NCBI RefSeq assembly: GCF_000282215.1
Contig: NZ_AKJS01000144.1
Location: 30,459 to 94,458, forward strand
DNA: 64,000 nt
From: Pseudomonas sp. GM21
GTDB lineage: Bacteria; Pseudomonadota; Gammaproteobacteria; Pseudomonadales; Pseudomonadaceae
Reading direction: 5' to 3'
Shown here piece after piece: positions 1-10,219 of this stretch. The stretch's first letter is position 1. Every line of letters starts with the position of its first letter. The notes under the pieces are model-generated. The model ran no database searches, was not told the origin of the DNA, and was given only the letters and a program-made list of their open reading frames with translations. A program made the translations under genes and the position numbers.

Positions 1-496
1 TGCCTTCAGTGATCGCACGCTCGTCTTCGTTGGCGTCTTTTTGCTCAACGATGGCGGTGACCTTGCCGTTGGTATCACGGACGATTCGGCCATAGCCGGT
101 CGGGTCGTCCAGTTCAACAGTGAGCAAGCCCAGTTGCTGCGGCGCCACTTTCTTGAGCAGGCGTTGCAGGGTATCGACTTCGATAAGTGGCACGTCACCG
201 TAAAGAATCAGTACGGTATCGGACTCAATGAACGGCACAGCCTGTGCTACCGCATGACCGGTACCCAGTTGTTTGTCCTGCAGAACGAAATTCAGATCGT
301 CCGCCGCCAAGCGCTCACGTACCGCTTCGGCGCCATGGCCAATCACTACATGGATGCGCTGTGGATCAAGTTGTCGGGCGCTGTGGATAACATGGCCAAG
401 CATTGAATTGCCGGCGATCGGGTGCAGAACTTTTGGCAACGCCGAGCGCATGCGGGTGCCTTGGCCGGCAGCGAGGATAACGATTTCTAGAGACAT
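1..496 (-). CDS. glmU: GlmU, bifunctional UDP-GlcNAc pyrophosphorylase / GlcN-1-P acetyltransferase (partial)
   Basis: Only the first about 165 codons are present; the gene runs off the left edge. The protein starts MSLEIVILAAGQGTRMR, the nucleotidyltransferase signature (LAAGxGTRM) of the uridyltransferase domain that makes UDP-N-acetylglucosamine in the cytoplasm for peptidoglycan and LPS. The GTGHAV and YGDVPL motifs of the family follow. The C-terminal left-handed beta-helix acetyltransferase domain lies outside the window. It sits just downstream of the atp operon terminator, a position usual in Pseudomonas (atpC-glmU). Identification is firm. Confidence 0.95.
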   Translation of the reverse strand, partial: MSLEIVILAAGQGTRMRSALPKVLHPIAGNSMLGHVIHSARQLDPQRIHVVIGHGAEAVRERLAADDLNFVLQDKQLGTGHAVAQAVPFIESDTVLILYGDVPLIEVDTLQRLLKKVAPQQLGLLTVELDDPTGYGRIVRDTNGKVTAIVEQKDANEDERAITEG

Positions 497-554
497 GACT
501 GGCTACCAATCCTGGGTGGTCAGCGGCTGCGACCAGGTGATGAAAGTCGGAATA

Positions 555-586
555 GAAAAAAGGGTAGCCGAGGCTACCCTTTTTAA
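555..586 (-). terminator. Rho-independent terminator of the atp operon
   Basis: An inverted repeat AAAGGGTAGCC / GGCTACCCTTT with a 3-4 nt loop is flanked by A runs on one side and T runs on the other. Read on the minus strand it lies about 30 nt after the atpC stop and ends in a T tract, so it should end atp transcription before glmU. Confidence 0.85.
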
Positions 587-612
587 TCAATCGCGCAACA
601 AGTAATGGCCTA

Positions 613-1038
613 TTAGTGGCCAAACTTCTTGCGGATCTGCTGGACGGTGCGCAGCTGAGCTGCAGCCTCGGCCAGACGTGCGGAAGCAGAACCGTAGTCG
701 AATTCCGCGCCCCGCTCATGCAAGGCCTTCTCGGCAGCCTTAACGGCTTCCTGAGCGGAGGCTTCGTCCAGGTCGCCAGCGCGTTGCACGGTGTCGGCAA
801 GAACCTTGACCATGTTCGGCTGAACCTCGAGGAAACCGCCGGAGATGTAATACACCTCCTCTTCCCCGCCCTGCTTGACCAGGCGGATCGGGCCCGGCTT
901 GAGATTAGTGATCAACGGCGCGTGACCCAGTGCGATACCAAGATCACCGAGTGCACCGTGCGCAATCACCATCTCGACCAGACCGGAAAAGATTTCTCCT
1001 TCCGCGCTGACGATATCGCAATGGACTGTCATAGCCAT
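613..1038 (-). CDS. atpC: F1 ATP synthase epsilon subunit
   Basis: The 141-residue protein matches the usual length of the epsilon subunit, which forms part of the central stalk of F1 and restrains ATP hydrolysis through its C-terminal helices. The N-terminal beta-sandwich is recognisable (MAMTVHCDIVSAEGEIFSG, then GHAPLITNLKPG). The C-terminal part is Ala/Glu-rich and helical. It is the last gene of atpIBEFHAGDC, 45 nt after atpD, and is followed by a terminator. Start ATG at 1038. Confidence 0.97.
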   Translation of the reverse strand: MAMTVHCDIVSAEGEIFSGLVEMVIAHGALGDLGIALGHAPLITNLKPGPIRLVKQGGEEEVYYISGGFLEVQPNMVKVLADTVQRAGDLDEASAQEAVKAAEKALHERGAEFDYGSASARLAEAAAQLRTVQQIRKKFGH

Positions 1039-1083
1039 CTGATTGCCTCAACCTAAATTAGCGCCCGTTTCCGGGCGCCGGGA

Positions 1084-2463
1084 TTACAGTTTCTTGGCTT
1101 TCTCGATCGCTTCTTCGATGCCGCCGACCATGTAGAACGCTTGTTCTGGCAGGTGGTCGTAGTCACCGTTGAGGATGCCTTTGAAGCCAGCAATGGTGTC
1201 TTTCAGGGAAACGTATTTACCCGAAGAACCGGTGAAGACTTCAGCCACGAAGAACGGCTGCGACAAGAAACGCTGGATCTTACGAGCACGGTTTACCAAC
1301 TGCTTGTCTTCTTCCGACAGCTCGTCCATACCCAGAATCGCAATGATGTCCTTCAGTTCTTTGTAACGCTGCAGAACGTACTGTACACCGCGAGCAGTGT
1401 CGTAGTGGTCCTGGCCGATTACGTTCGGGTCCAGCTGGCGCGAAGTCGAGTCGAGTGGATCGATTGCCGGGTAGATACCCAGGGAAGCGATGTCACGGGA
1501 CAGAACGACGGTGGCGTCCAAGTGGGCGAAAGTGGTCGCTGGCGACGGGTCAGTCAAGTCATCCGCAGGTACGTATACCGCTTGGATCGAGGTGATCGAA
1601 CCGTTTTTGGTCGAAGTGATACGCTCTTGCAGAGTACCCATCTCTTCGGCCAGGGTCGGCTGGTAACCTACTGCGGAAGGCATACGGCCCAGCAGTGCGG
1701 ATACTTCAGTACCGGCCAAGGTGTAACGATAGATGTTGTCGACGAACAGCAGAACGTCGTTACCTTCGTCACGGAACTTCTCGGCCATGGTCAGGCCGGT
1801 CAGTGCTACGCGCAGACGGTTACCCGGCGGCTCGTTCATCTGACCGTAAACCAGTGCCACTTTGTCCAGAACGTTGGAATCCTTCATCTCGTGGTAGAAG
1901 TCGTTACCCTCACGAGTACGCTCACCCACACCGGCGAACACGGAATAACCGCTGTGCTCGATGGCGATGTTACGGATCAATTCCATCATGTTTACGGTTT
2001 TGCCTACACCGGCACCACCGAACAGACCGACTTTACCACCCTTGGTGAACGGGCAAACAAGGTCGATGGCCTTGATGCCGGTTTCCAGCAGGTCGTTGCC
2101 GCCCGCTTGTTCAGCGAAGGTTGGCGCAGGACGGTGAATGCCCCAGCGCTCTTCGGTGTCGATCGGGCCAGCTTCGTCGATCGGGTTGCCCAGAACGTCC
2201 ATGATCCGGCCCAGAGTCGCTTTACCGACCGGTACGGAGATGGCGGAACCGGAGTCGATGACGTCCAGACCACGCTTCAAGCCCTCGGTGGAGCCCATCG
2301 CAATGGTACGAACCACGCCGTCGCCCAGCTGTTGCTGAACTTCCAGAGTGGTTGCGGCCGCGCTTTGTACAGTCAGCGCGTTGTAGATGCTCGGTACGCT
2401 GTCGCGTGGGAATTCCACGTCGATAACGGCGCCGATGATTTGAACGATACGTCCGCTACTCAT
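1084..2463 (-). CDS. atpD: F1 ATP synthase beta subunit (catalytic)
   Basis: 459 residues, the normal length. The P-loop GGAGVGKT is at about 149-156, the catalytic glutamate lies in GERTREGND (E181), and the DELSEED lever segment is near residue 380. This subunit carries the three catalytic nucleotide sites of F1 on the cytoplasmic side of the inner membrane. It lies between atpG and atpC with short gaps, consistent with one operon. No missing residues were noticed. Confidence 0.98.
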   Translation of the reverse strand: MSSGRIVQIIGAVIDVEFPRDSVPSIYNALTVQSAAATTLEVQQQLGDGVVRTIAMGSTEGLKRGLDVIDSGSAISVPVGKATLGRIMDVLGNPIDEAGPIDTEERWGIHRPAPTFAEQAGGNDLLETGIKAIDLVCPFTKGGKVGLFGGAGVGKTVNMMELIRNIAIEHSGYSVFAGVGERTREGNDFYHEMKDSNVLDKVALVYGQMNEPPGNRLRVALTGLTMAEKFRDEGNDVLLFVDNIYRYTLAGTEVSALLGRMPSAVGYQPTLAEEMGTLQERITSTKNGSITSIQAVYVPADDLTDPSPATTFAHLDATVVLSRDIASLGIYPAIDPLDSTSRQLDPNVIGQDHYDTARGVQYVLQRYKELKDIIAILGMDELSEEDKQLVNRARKIQRFLSQPFFVAEVFTGSSGKYVSLKDTIAGFKGILNGDYDHLPEQAFYMVGGIEEAIEKAKKL

Positions 2464-2490
2464 AGCTGGATCCTCTGAATATTTGAACCG

Positions 2491-3351
2491 TTAAACCGCG
2501 GCAGCGCCGCCGACGATTTCCGAGATCTCTTGGGTGATCGCAGCCTGACGCGCCTTGTTGTAGATCAGCTGCAAATCGCTGATCAAATCACCGGCGTTGT
2601 CGGTAGCGTTCTTCATCGCGATCATCCGCGCAGCTTGTTCAGCCGCGTTGTTCTCGACCACCGCCTGGTAGACCTGCGACTCCACGTAACGAACCATCAA
2701 GCCGTCAAGCAGCTCTTTGGCGTCCGGTTCGTAGAGATAGTCCCAGTGGTGCTTGAGTCCTTGATCCGGGGTTGCCACCAGCGGAACCAACTGCTCCACG
2801 GTAGGCTGTTGCGTCATGGTGTTGACGAACTTGTTGGATACCACGGACAGGCGGTCAATACGGCCGTCCAGGTAGGCATCCAGCATCACCTTGACGCTGC
2901 CGATCAGGTCATTGATCGACGGCTCTTCACCCAAGTGGCTGATAGCTGCTACGACGTTGCCGCCGAAGTTGCGGAAGAAAGCCGCACCCTTGCTACCCAC
3001 TACACACAGATCAATCTCGACGCCGTTTTCGCGGTTTACCGCCATGTCCTTGACCAAGGCCTTGAACAGGTTGGTATTCAAACCACCACACAAACCACGG
3101 TCAGAGCTCACCACAACGTAACCGACGCGCTTTACTTCACGCTCGATCATGAACGGGTGGCGATATTCCGGGTTGGCGTTGGCCAAATGACCAATAACCT
3201 GGCGGATGCGCTCCGCATAAGGACGGCTAGCAGCCATGCGCATTTGTGCCCTGCGCATTTTACTGACCGCCACTTTTTCCATGGCGCTGGTAATCTTTTG
3301 CGTGCTTTTGATGCTCGCAATCTTACTGCGAATCTCTTTTGCGCCTGCCAT
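2491..3351 (-). CDS. atpG: F1 ATP synthase gamma subunit
   Basis: 286 residues, typical for the gamma subunit, the rotating central shaft of F1. The N-terminal helix (MAGAKEIRSKIASIKSTQKI) and the C-terminal helix (ALIYNKARQ-type segment, here LQLIYNKARQAAITQEI) that form the coiled coil inside the alpha3beta3 ring are both clear. The central SSDRGLCGGLN motif is conserved. Located between atpA and atpD. Confidence 0.98.
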   Translation of the reverse strand: MAGAKEIRSKIASIKSTQKITSAMEKVAVSKMRRAQMRMAASRPYAERIRQVIGHLANANPEYRHPFMIEREVKRVGYVVVSSDRGLCGGLNTNLFKALVKDMAVNRENGVEIDLCVVGSKGAAFFRNFGGNVVAAISHLGEEPSINDLIGSVKVMLDAYLDGRIDRLSVVSNKFVNTMTQQPTVEQLVPLVATPDQGLKHHWDYLYEPDAKELLDGLMVRYVESQVYQAVVENNAAEQAARMIAMKNATDNAGDLISDLQLIYNKARQAAITQEISEIVGGAAAV

Positions 3352-3401
3352 GTAACACCTATCAGGTTAGCAAGCGGGAGCCTTGCGGCTCCCGCTGCGG
3401 C

Positions 3402-4946
<1,545 letters not shown>

Positions 4947-4967
4947 TGCTCTGCTGCCCCTTCAAAC

Positions 4968-5504
4968 TCAAGATTTCAATGCTTCGGCAAGGTTCGCGAG
5001 TTTGCCGCGAACCGAGCCATCGATAACCAGGTCGCCGGCGCGGATGACAATGCCCCCAATAAGGGATTTGTCTTCCTCGACTTGCAGGCGCACTTCCCGG
5101 TTGAGTCGTGCACTGAGAACCTTGGCGAGTTTGTCTTGCTGTTCTTGGTTCAATGCAAAAGCACTGGTCACTTCAACGTCTACCGATTTCTCTTGTTCGG
5201 CCTTGTACAGGTCAAACAGAGCGGCGATCTCCGGCAAAAGCGGGAGACGGTCGTTTTCGGCAACGACGTTAATGAAGTTCTGTGCCTTGGCATCAAACTT
5301 GTCGCCGCACACGTCAATAAACGTGGCGGCCTTGTCTGCGCTCGTCAGTCGCGGGGCCTTGAGCACGCGCTGCATAGTGTCGTCTTGCGACACTGCTGCA
5401 GCCAGGCCGAGCATGGCTGACCAAGAGGCCAGTTGCTGGTGGGCCTGGGCGTGCTCGAAGGCTGCCTTAGCGTAAGGTCGGGCCAACGTGGTCAATTCTG
5501 CCAT
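4968..5504 (-). CDS. atpH: F1 ATP synthase delta subunit
   Basis: 178 residues, the usual size for delta (OSCP-like), which links the peripheral stalk (b2) to the top of F1. The N-terminal six-helix bundle begins MAELTTLARPYAKAAFEHA, and the C-terminal part contains the family motif DKSLIGGIVIRAGDLVIDGS. It lies 12 nt after atpF. Confidence 0.97.
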   Translation of the reverse strand: MAELTTLARPYAKAAFEHAQAHQQLASWSAMLGLAAAVSQDDTMQRVLKAPRLTSADKAATFIDVCGDKFDAKAQNFINVVAENDRLPLLPEIAALFDLYKAEQEKSVDVEVTSAFALNQEQQDKLAKVLSARLNREVRLQVEEDKSLIGGIVIRAGDLVIDGSVRGKLANLAEALKS

Positions 5505-5516
5505 GATCGCCCTCGC

Positions 5517-5987
5517 TTAAATTTCAGCAGCCAGTTTGTTTACCAGCTCCGCGTGCGCGTTTTGATCGATTGTGGAACCCAGGATCTTCTCGGCGCCGGA
5601 GACTGCCAGGCTACCCAGTTGGGCACGCAGCGCGTCTTTGACACTGTTCAGTTCCTGTTCGATCTCGGCCTGAGCCTGAACCTTCACACGGTCAGCGTCG
5701 ATACGGGCTTTTTCAACAGCCTCTTCAACGATCTGGTTACCGCGTTTCTTGGCTTGCTCAATGATTTCGGCTGCCTGAGCTTTAGCTTCGCGCAGTTGTT
5801 GACCCGCTTTATCTTGGGCCAATTCCAGGTCGCGAGCTGCTCGGGCGGCAGCGTCCAGTCCATCCGCAATCTTCTTCTGACGTTCGTGCAAAGCCGCGAT
5901 GACCGGAGGCCACACGAACTTCATGCAAAACAGTACAAAAATGAAGAACGCAACGGACTGGCCAATCAGGGTTGCATTAATGTTCAC
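5517..5987 (-). CDS. atpF: Fo ATP synthase b subunit
   Basis: 156 residues, matching the family. One N-terminal membrane segment (about residues 5-27, MNINATLIGQSVAFFIFVLF) is followed by a long charged Ala-rich helix that dimerises to form the peripheral stalk. It lies between atpE and atpH in the operon. Confidence 0.97.
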   Translation of the reverse strand: MNINATLIGQSVAFFIFVLFCMKFVWPPVIAALHERQKKIADGLDAAARAARDLELAQDKAGQQLREAKAQAAEIIEQAKKRGNQIVEEAVEKARIDADRVKVQAQAEIEQELNSVKDALRAQLGSLAVSGAEKILGSTIDQNAHAELVNKLAAEI

Positions 5988-6043
5988 GCCAACACCTCGC
6001 TCGTTCGTTACACATCACACCAACTACTCGAAGGTTCGAGTAA

Positions 6044-6301
6044 TTAGCCAGCGAGTTGACCAACGAATGGGTTCGCGAAGGTGAAGAACAGAGCGATACC
6101 AACACCGATCATGGTTACGGCGTCGAGCAGACCGGCAACGATGAACATTTTAACTTGCAGCATCGGAACCATTTCTGGCTGACGCGCTGCGCCTTCCAGG
6201 AACTTGCCACCCAACAGGCCGAAACCAATTGCGGTACCCAGTGCGCCCAGGCCGATCAACAGTGCAACAGCGATAGCGGTTAGACCAACTACAGTTTCCA
6301 T
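6044..6301 (-). CDS. atpE: Fo ATP synthase c subunit (proton-translocating ring)
   Basis: 85 residues in two hydrophobic hairpin helices joined by the conserved polar RQP loop (40-42). The proton-carrying acid is Asp60 in the second helix ([13 protein letters not shown]). This is a proton-type rather than sodium-type c subunit, because the extra Q/ES ligands of sodium rings are not seen. A short spacer of about 56 nt separates it from atpF. Confidence 0.98.
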
Positions 6302-6434
6302 CTTTCCTCCCGACTTTTACGTCGTATGGTTTAGGTTTTTTAGATTTTAAAGCGGTAAAACAAATCGTTTCATAGCCCTGTTCGGGCACCCACTCGTTTG
6401 ACCGAGTGGGACATCAGACTAGTCGAGACTGGTC

Positions 6435-7304
6435 TTAATGGTTCTCTTCGTGCGCCATCGACAGGTAAACGATGGTCAACATCATGAAGATAAACGCCTG
6501 CAGGGTGATGATCAGGATGTGGAACACAGCCCACGCCCACTGCAGAACAATGCCCAGGCCGCTAAGCCAGAGCAGACCACTGCCGAACATCACAGCAATC
6601 AGAATGAAGACCAGCTCGCCGGCGTACATGTTGCCGAACAGACGCAGTGCCAGGGAAATTGGCTTGGCCACCAGCGTCACGAACTCCAGCAGGAAGTTCA
6701 CCGGAATCAGCAGGGCTTGAACGAAGATGTTCTTGCTGCCGAACGGGTGCAGGGTCAGTTCGCCGAGGAAGCCGCCGATGCCCTTGACCTTGATGCTGTA
6801 GAAAATGATCAACGCGAACACCGACAGGGCCATGCCCAGGGTAGCGTTCGGGTCAGTGGTCGATACGGCACGGAACGGAATGTGCGAATCGCCAGTGATC
6901 AGGATGGCCAGCTGAGGAATCCAGTCGACCGGGATCAGGTCGACGGCGTTCATCAGGAAGACCCAGACGAAGATGGTCAGTGCCAGCGGTGCAATCACCG
7001 GGCTACGGCCATGGAAGCTGTCTTTCACGCTGCCATCGACGAATTCGACCAATACTTCAACGAAGTTCTGCAAAGCACCAGGCTGACCGGAAGTCGCCTT
7101 CTTTGCCGCCATGCGGAAAAGAAGAACGAAGATCAGACCCAACGCGACCGACCAGCCGAGAGTATCGACGTGGAAAGCCCAGAAGCCCATTTCCTTGGCT
7201 TCTGCTGCGGTGTGGGCAAAACCCCACCCGCCAGTTGGGTGCTGACCGAAGGTCAGGTTCTGCAAGTGGTGCTGGATATAGCCCGAAGCGGTTGTCTCTG
7301 CCAT
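6435..7304 (-). CDS. atpB: Fo ATP synthase a subunit
   Basis: 289 residues with several membrane helices; the essential arginine is R221 in ISLALRLFGNMYAGE. It forms the proton half-channels beside the c ring. The length agrees with Pseudomonas AtpB. It is preceded by atpI (16 nt) and followed by atpE after a spacer of about 130 nt, which is the longest gap inside the operon. Confidence 0.97.
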   Translation of the reverse strand: MAETTASGYIQHHLQNLTFGQHPTGGWGFAHTAAEAKEMGFWAFHVDTLGWSVALGLIFVLLFRMAAKKATSGQPGALQNFVEVLVEFVDGSVKDSFHGRSPVIAPLALTIFVWVFLMNAVDLIPVDWIPQLAILITGDSHIPFRAVSTTDPNATLGMALSVFALIIFYSIKVKGIGGFLGELTLHPFGSKNIFVQALLIPVNFLLEFVTLVAKPISLALRLFGNMYAGELVFILIAVMFGSGLLWLSGLGIVLQWAWAVFHILIITLQAFIFMMLTIVYLSMAHEENH

Positions 7305-7320
7305 GGTTGCCTCAAACGCC

Positions 7321-7728
7321 CTAAGGTCTCGAAAGTCTTGTTCTCATCAGCAGGGGCGCGAACCAGCTGACCAGTTGGGTCAACACGAAGACGCCGAATA
7401 CAGCTAGCGGCGCCAATGGCTTCACACCTGCAAACGTCAATGCAAAGAGCACTGCCGTCAAAATCAGTTTGCCCGCCTCGCCGGCATAAAATGACCGGAC
7501 GATGGCTTGAGCTGCTCGGGCGCCGGAAAACCGAAATGCCCTGTGAGCGAAATAAACATTGGGAAGCAAGGCTATCAGGCCTCCGCAGAGTCCTGAGTAC
7601 CCGGCTACGACTCCATGCCAGTACCAGAGCGCCAGGGCGGCCAGTACCAAAACGACAAATTGAGCCAGTAAGACCGGAAAAACTGCCAGGCGATGGAACG
7701 GCAAGCGGTTTGGCGTGCGGCTCTCCAT
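7321..7728 (-). CDS. atpI: ATP synthase assembly factor AtpI
   Basis: 135 residues, with four hydrophobic segments and basic ends (MESRTPNRLPFHRL...). AtpI proteins help c-ring assembly and are poorly conserved, so position as first gene of the atp operon is the main support. The start chosen is the ATG at 7728. A longer open frame overlaps this region in another frame and is not supported. Confidence 0.9.
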   Translation of the reverse strand: MESRTPNRLPFHRLAVFPVLLAQFVVLVLAALALWYWHGVVAGYSGLCGGLIALLPNVYFAHRAFRFSGARAAQAIVRSFYAGEAGKLILTAVLFALTFAGVKPLAPLAVFGVFVLTQLVSWFAPLLMRTRLSRP

Positions 7729-7876
7729 CGTTTTTGCTCCCCAATGATCGGCTGCCAGAATTCAATAACTTGGCATAATTTGTGCCGACAAAATGCGCGC
7801 AGAGTATAGGGGCGGTTCAGCCCCTATTCAACTGTCAGGTAGTGATTTCCGACTGCACGCTACATGAGGAAATGTT

Positions 7877-8749
7877 TCAACGAATGTGTGCAAGCACACC
7901 CTGTAACTCGTCGAGGGAGTTGTAACCAATCACCAACTGCCCCTTCCCCTTCTTACCGTGGCGAATCTGCACCGCAGAGCCTAGGCGCTCGGCCAGACGC
8001 TGTTCAAGTCGGGCTATATCCGGGTCCGGTTTTACCGGTTCGGCAGGTTCCTGTTTGCCACTCAACCACTGGCGAACCAGTGCTTCAGTCTGGCGCACAG
8101 TCAGCCCCCGTGCGACAACGTGTCGCGCCCCTTCTACCTGTTGATTCTCCGGTAAACCGAGCAAAGCCCGCGCATGACCCATTTCCAGGTCACCGTGCGA
8201 CAGCATGGTTTTGATAACCTCCGGCAACGCGATCAAGCGTAGCAGGTTGGCCACGGTCACGCGGGATTTGCCCACCGCTTCGGCAACCTGTTGCTGAGTC
8301 AGCTGGAATTCGTGCTGCAAACGCTGCAACGCCACGGCTTCTTCGATCGGATTGAGGTCTTCACGCTGGATGTTCTCGATCAGCGCCATGGCGATGGCCG
8401 TTTCATCCGGTACATCACGAACCATCGCCGGGATGGTTTCCTGGCCGGCCTGCTGGCTCGCGCGCCAGCGGCGTTCGCCGGCGATGATTTCGAAGCGACC
8501 ACTACCGATCGGGCGGACCACGATCGGCTGCATCACGCCCTGGGCCTTGATCGACTGCGCCAGTTCTTCCAGCGCTTGAGGATCCATATCCCGACGGGGT
8601 TGGTACTTGCCACGCTGGATCAAATCCAGGGGCAGGTGCTGCAACTCACGTTGATCGGCTTGAACCGCTTGTTCTTCCAGCGAGCTGACAGTCGGACCAC
8701 TCAGCAGTGCATCCAGTCCACGTCCGAGACCTCGTTTCTTGACGGCCAT
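7877..8749 (-). CDS. parB: ParB, chromosome partition protein (CTPase, parS-binding)
   Basis: 290 residues. The N-terminal ParB/Srx domain has the CTP-binding GERRWRA motif at 91-97, and a helix-turn-helix follows (about 145-170, TQQQVAEAVGKSRVTVANLLRL). A C-terminal dimerisation region ends the protein. ParB loads on parS sites (two are visible in recF, 20264 and 20893) and spreads to organise the origin region. It is directly downstream of parA (9 nt gap). Start ATG at 8749, with a purine-rich site upstream. Confidence 0.97.
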   Translation of the reverse strand: MAVKKRGLGRGLDALLSGPTVSSLEEQAVQADQRELQHLPLDLIQRGKYQPRRDMDPQALEELAQSIKAQGVMQPIVVRPIGSGRFEIIAGERRWRASQQAGQETIPAMVRDVPDETAIAMALIENIQREDLNPIEEAVALQRLQHEFQLTQQQVAEAVGKSRVTVANLLRLIALPEVIKTMLSHGDLEMGHARALLGLPENQQVEGARHVVARGLTVRQTEALVRQWLSGKQEPAEPVKPDPDIARLEQRLAERLGSAVQIRHGKKGKGQLVIGYNSLDELQGVLAHIR

Positions 8750-8758
8750 GGGGATTCC

Positions 8759-9556
8759 TTAAGTTGCCTGAGCAGCGGCGGTGCGTGAGTTTTTGCGTTG
8801 ACGGCGAACCATCTCGCCCGCCAAAGCCAGATAGGCAATGGCGCCCCGCGATGACTTGTCGTACGCCAATGCCGGCATCCCGTAACTAGGAGCTTCGGCC
8901 AGGCGGATGTTGCGCGGAATCACGGTGTCGTAGAGCTGCTCGCCGAAGTGTTCCTTGAGCTGTGCGGACACATCGTTCATCAGGCTCAGGCGCGGGTCGT
9001 ACATGGTCCGCAACAAACCTTCGACTTTCAGATTCGGGTTCAGCAGTTCGGCGATGCGCTTGATGTTATCCACAAGGTCGCTCAGACCTTCGAGCGCGAA
9101 GTACTCGCACTGCATTGGGATAATCACCCCATCGGCGGCAACCAGTGCGTTCAGCGTCAGCATCGATAACGACGGCGGGCAGTCGATCAAAATGTAATCG
9201 TAGTTTTCACGGATCGGCGCCAACGCACTGCGCAGGCGGCTTTCCTTCATCTGCATTTCCAGCAGAACCACTTCAGCCGCCGTCAGGTCACGGTTAGCCG
9301 GCAACAACTGGTAACCACCGTGTTCGGAGAAGTGCATGGCCTGGGCCAGGTCGCATTCACCGATCAGCAGGTCGTAGACCGAGTTTTCCAGACCGTGTTT
9401 ATCCACACCGCTACCCATGGTGGCGTTGCCCTGTGGATCGAGATCGATCAGCAGTACCCGACGCTTGGTAGCGACCAGGGAAGCTGCGAGGTTGATGCAG
9501 GTGGTGGTTTTACCCACACCACCCTTTTGGTTCGCAATCGCGAATACCTTAGCCAT
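8759..9556 (-). CDS. parA: ParA/Soj, chromosome partition ATPase
   Basis: A MinD/ParA-type ATPase with the deviant Walker A motif KGGVGKTT at residues 11-18, the DCPPSL motif and the LIDLDPQGN segment. It moves ParB-parS complexes. The start used is the ATG at 9556 (MAKVFAIANQ, 265 residues), which fits the family. An upstream in-frame ATG at 9574 would add six residues (MGTQAR) and is closer to the rsmG stop (9575); it cannot be excluded. It forms one operon with rsmG upstream and parB downstream. Confidence 0.96.
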   Translation of the reverse strand: MAKVFAIANQKGGVGKTTTCINLAASLVATKRRVLLIDLDPQGNATMGSGVDKHGLENSVYDLLIGECDLAQAMHFSEHGGYQLLPANRDLTAAEVVLLEMQMKESRLRSALAPIRENYDYILIDCPPSLSMLTLNALVAADGVIIPMQCEYFALEGLSDLVDNIKRIAELLNPNLKVEGLLRTMYDPRLSLMNDVSAQLKEHFGEQLYDTVIPRNIRLAEAPSYGMPALAYDKSSRGAIAYLALAGEMVRRQRKNSRTAAAQAT

Positions 9557-9574
9557 TCTTGCTTGTGTTCCCAA

Positions 9575-10219
9575 TCATGCCGTGCGGCGCAGTATCAGCA
9601 GATGGCGTTGGCCTTGGCAACCAGGTACGGCCAGGGCGTGTTCGCTATCGAGGTGGAAGTCTGCCGGCAATGCTACCAGCTCATCAGCCGGATGAACGCC
9701 CTTCATTGCCAACCAACGTGTATCGGCGTCGCCGAGGTGGCGAGTCCAGTTGCTGAAGTTCTCCATGCTGCTGAACGCCCGGGAAATGATCCCGTTGAAC
9801 GGCTGTGCAGGCTGGAAGGCTTCGACGCGACTGTGGATAACTTGCAGGTTATCCAGTTTGAGTTCGAGTTTGACCTGGGTCAGGAAGCGGGTTTTCTTGC
9901 CGTTGCTGTCCAGGCAGGTCACTTGGGACTCTGGAAACAGGATGGCCAACGGAATGCCCGGCATGCCGCCGCCGCTGCCGACGTCCAGCCAACGACCGTT
10001 TTCGATGAACGACATCACGCTCAAACTATCGAGCAAGTGACGAGAGACCATTTCGTCCGGATCGCGCACGGCGGTCAGGTTGTAGGCCTTGTTCCATTTG
10101 ATCAACAGGGCCAGATAACCCAGCAGCTGCGCGTGCTGGGTTTCTGTCAGTGTGACACCGAGCTGGCGAGCACCTGTGGATAACTCTTCGGCGTGTTGCG
10201 AGGTGACCAACGAACTCAA
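9575..10219 (-). CDS. rsmG: RsmG, 16S rRNA (guanine527-N7) methyltransferase
   Basis: 214 residues; the SAM-binding loop DVGSGGGMPGIP is at about 79-90, and the RAF motif lies in IISRAFSSMENF. It methylates G527 of 16S rRNA. Its start overlaps the mnmG stop by 4 nt (ATGA type), so the two are translationally coupled, as in most proteobacteria (formerly gidB). Confidence 0.97.
   Translation of the reverse strand: MSSLVTSQHAEELSTGARQLGVTLTETQHAQLLGYLALLIKWNKAYNLTAVRDPDEMVSRHLLDSLSVMSFIENGRWLDVGSGGGMPGIPLAILFPESQVTCLDSNGKKTRFLTQVKLELKLDNLQVIHSRVEAFQPAQPFNGIISRAFSSMENFSNWTRHLGDADTRWLAMKGVHPADELVALPADFHLDSEHALAVPGCQGQRHLLILRRTA

Noticed and set aside
7253..7765. 170-codon frame overlapping atpI
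   Set aside because: The overlapping frame with hydrophobic segments (AtpI) is the real gene; the other is Arg/Ser-rich with no membrane segments.
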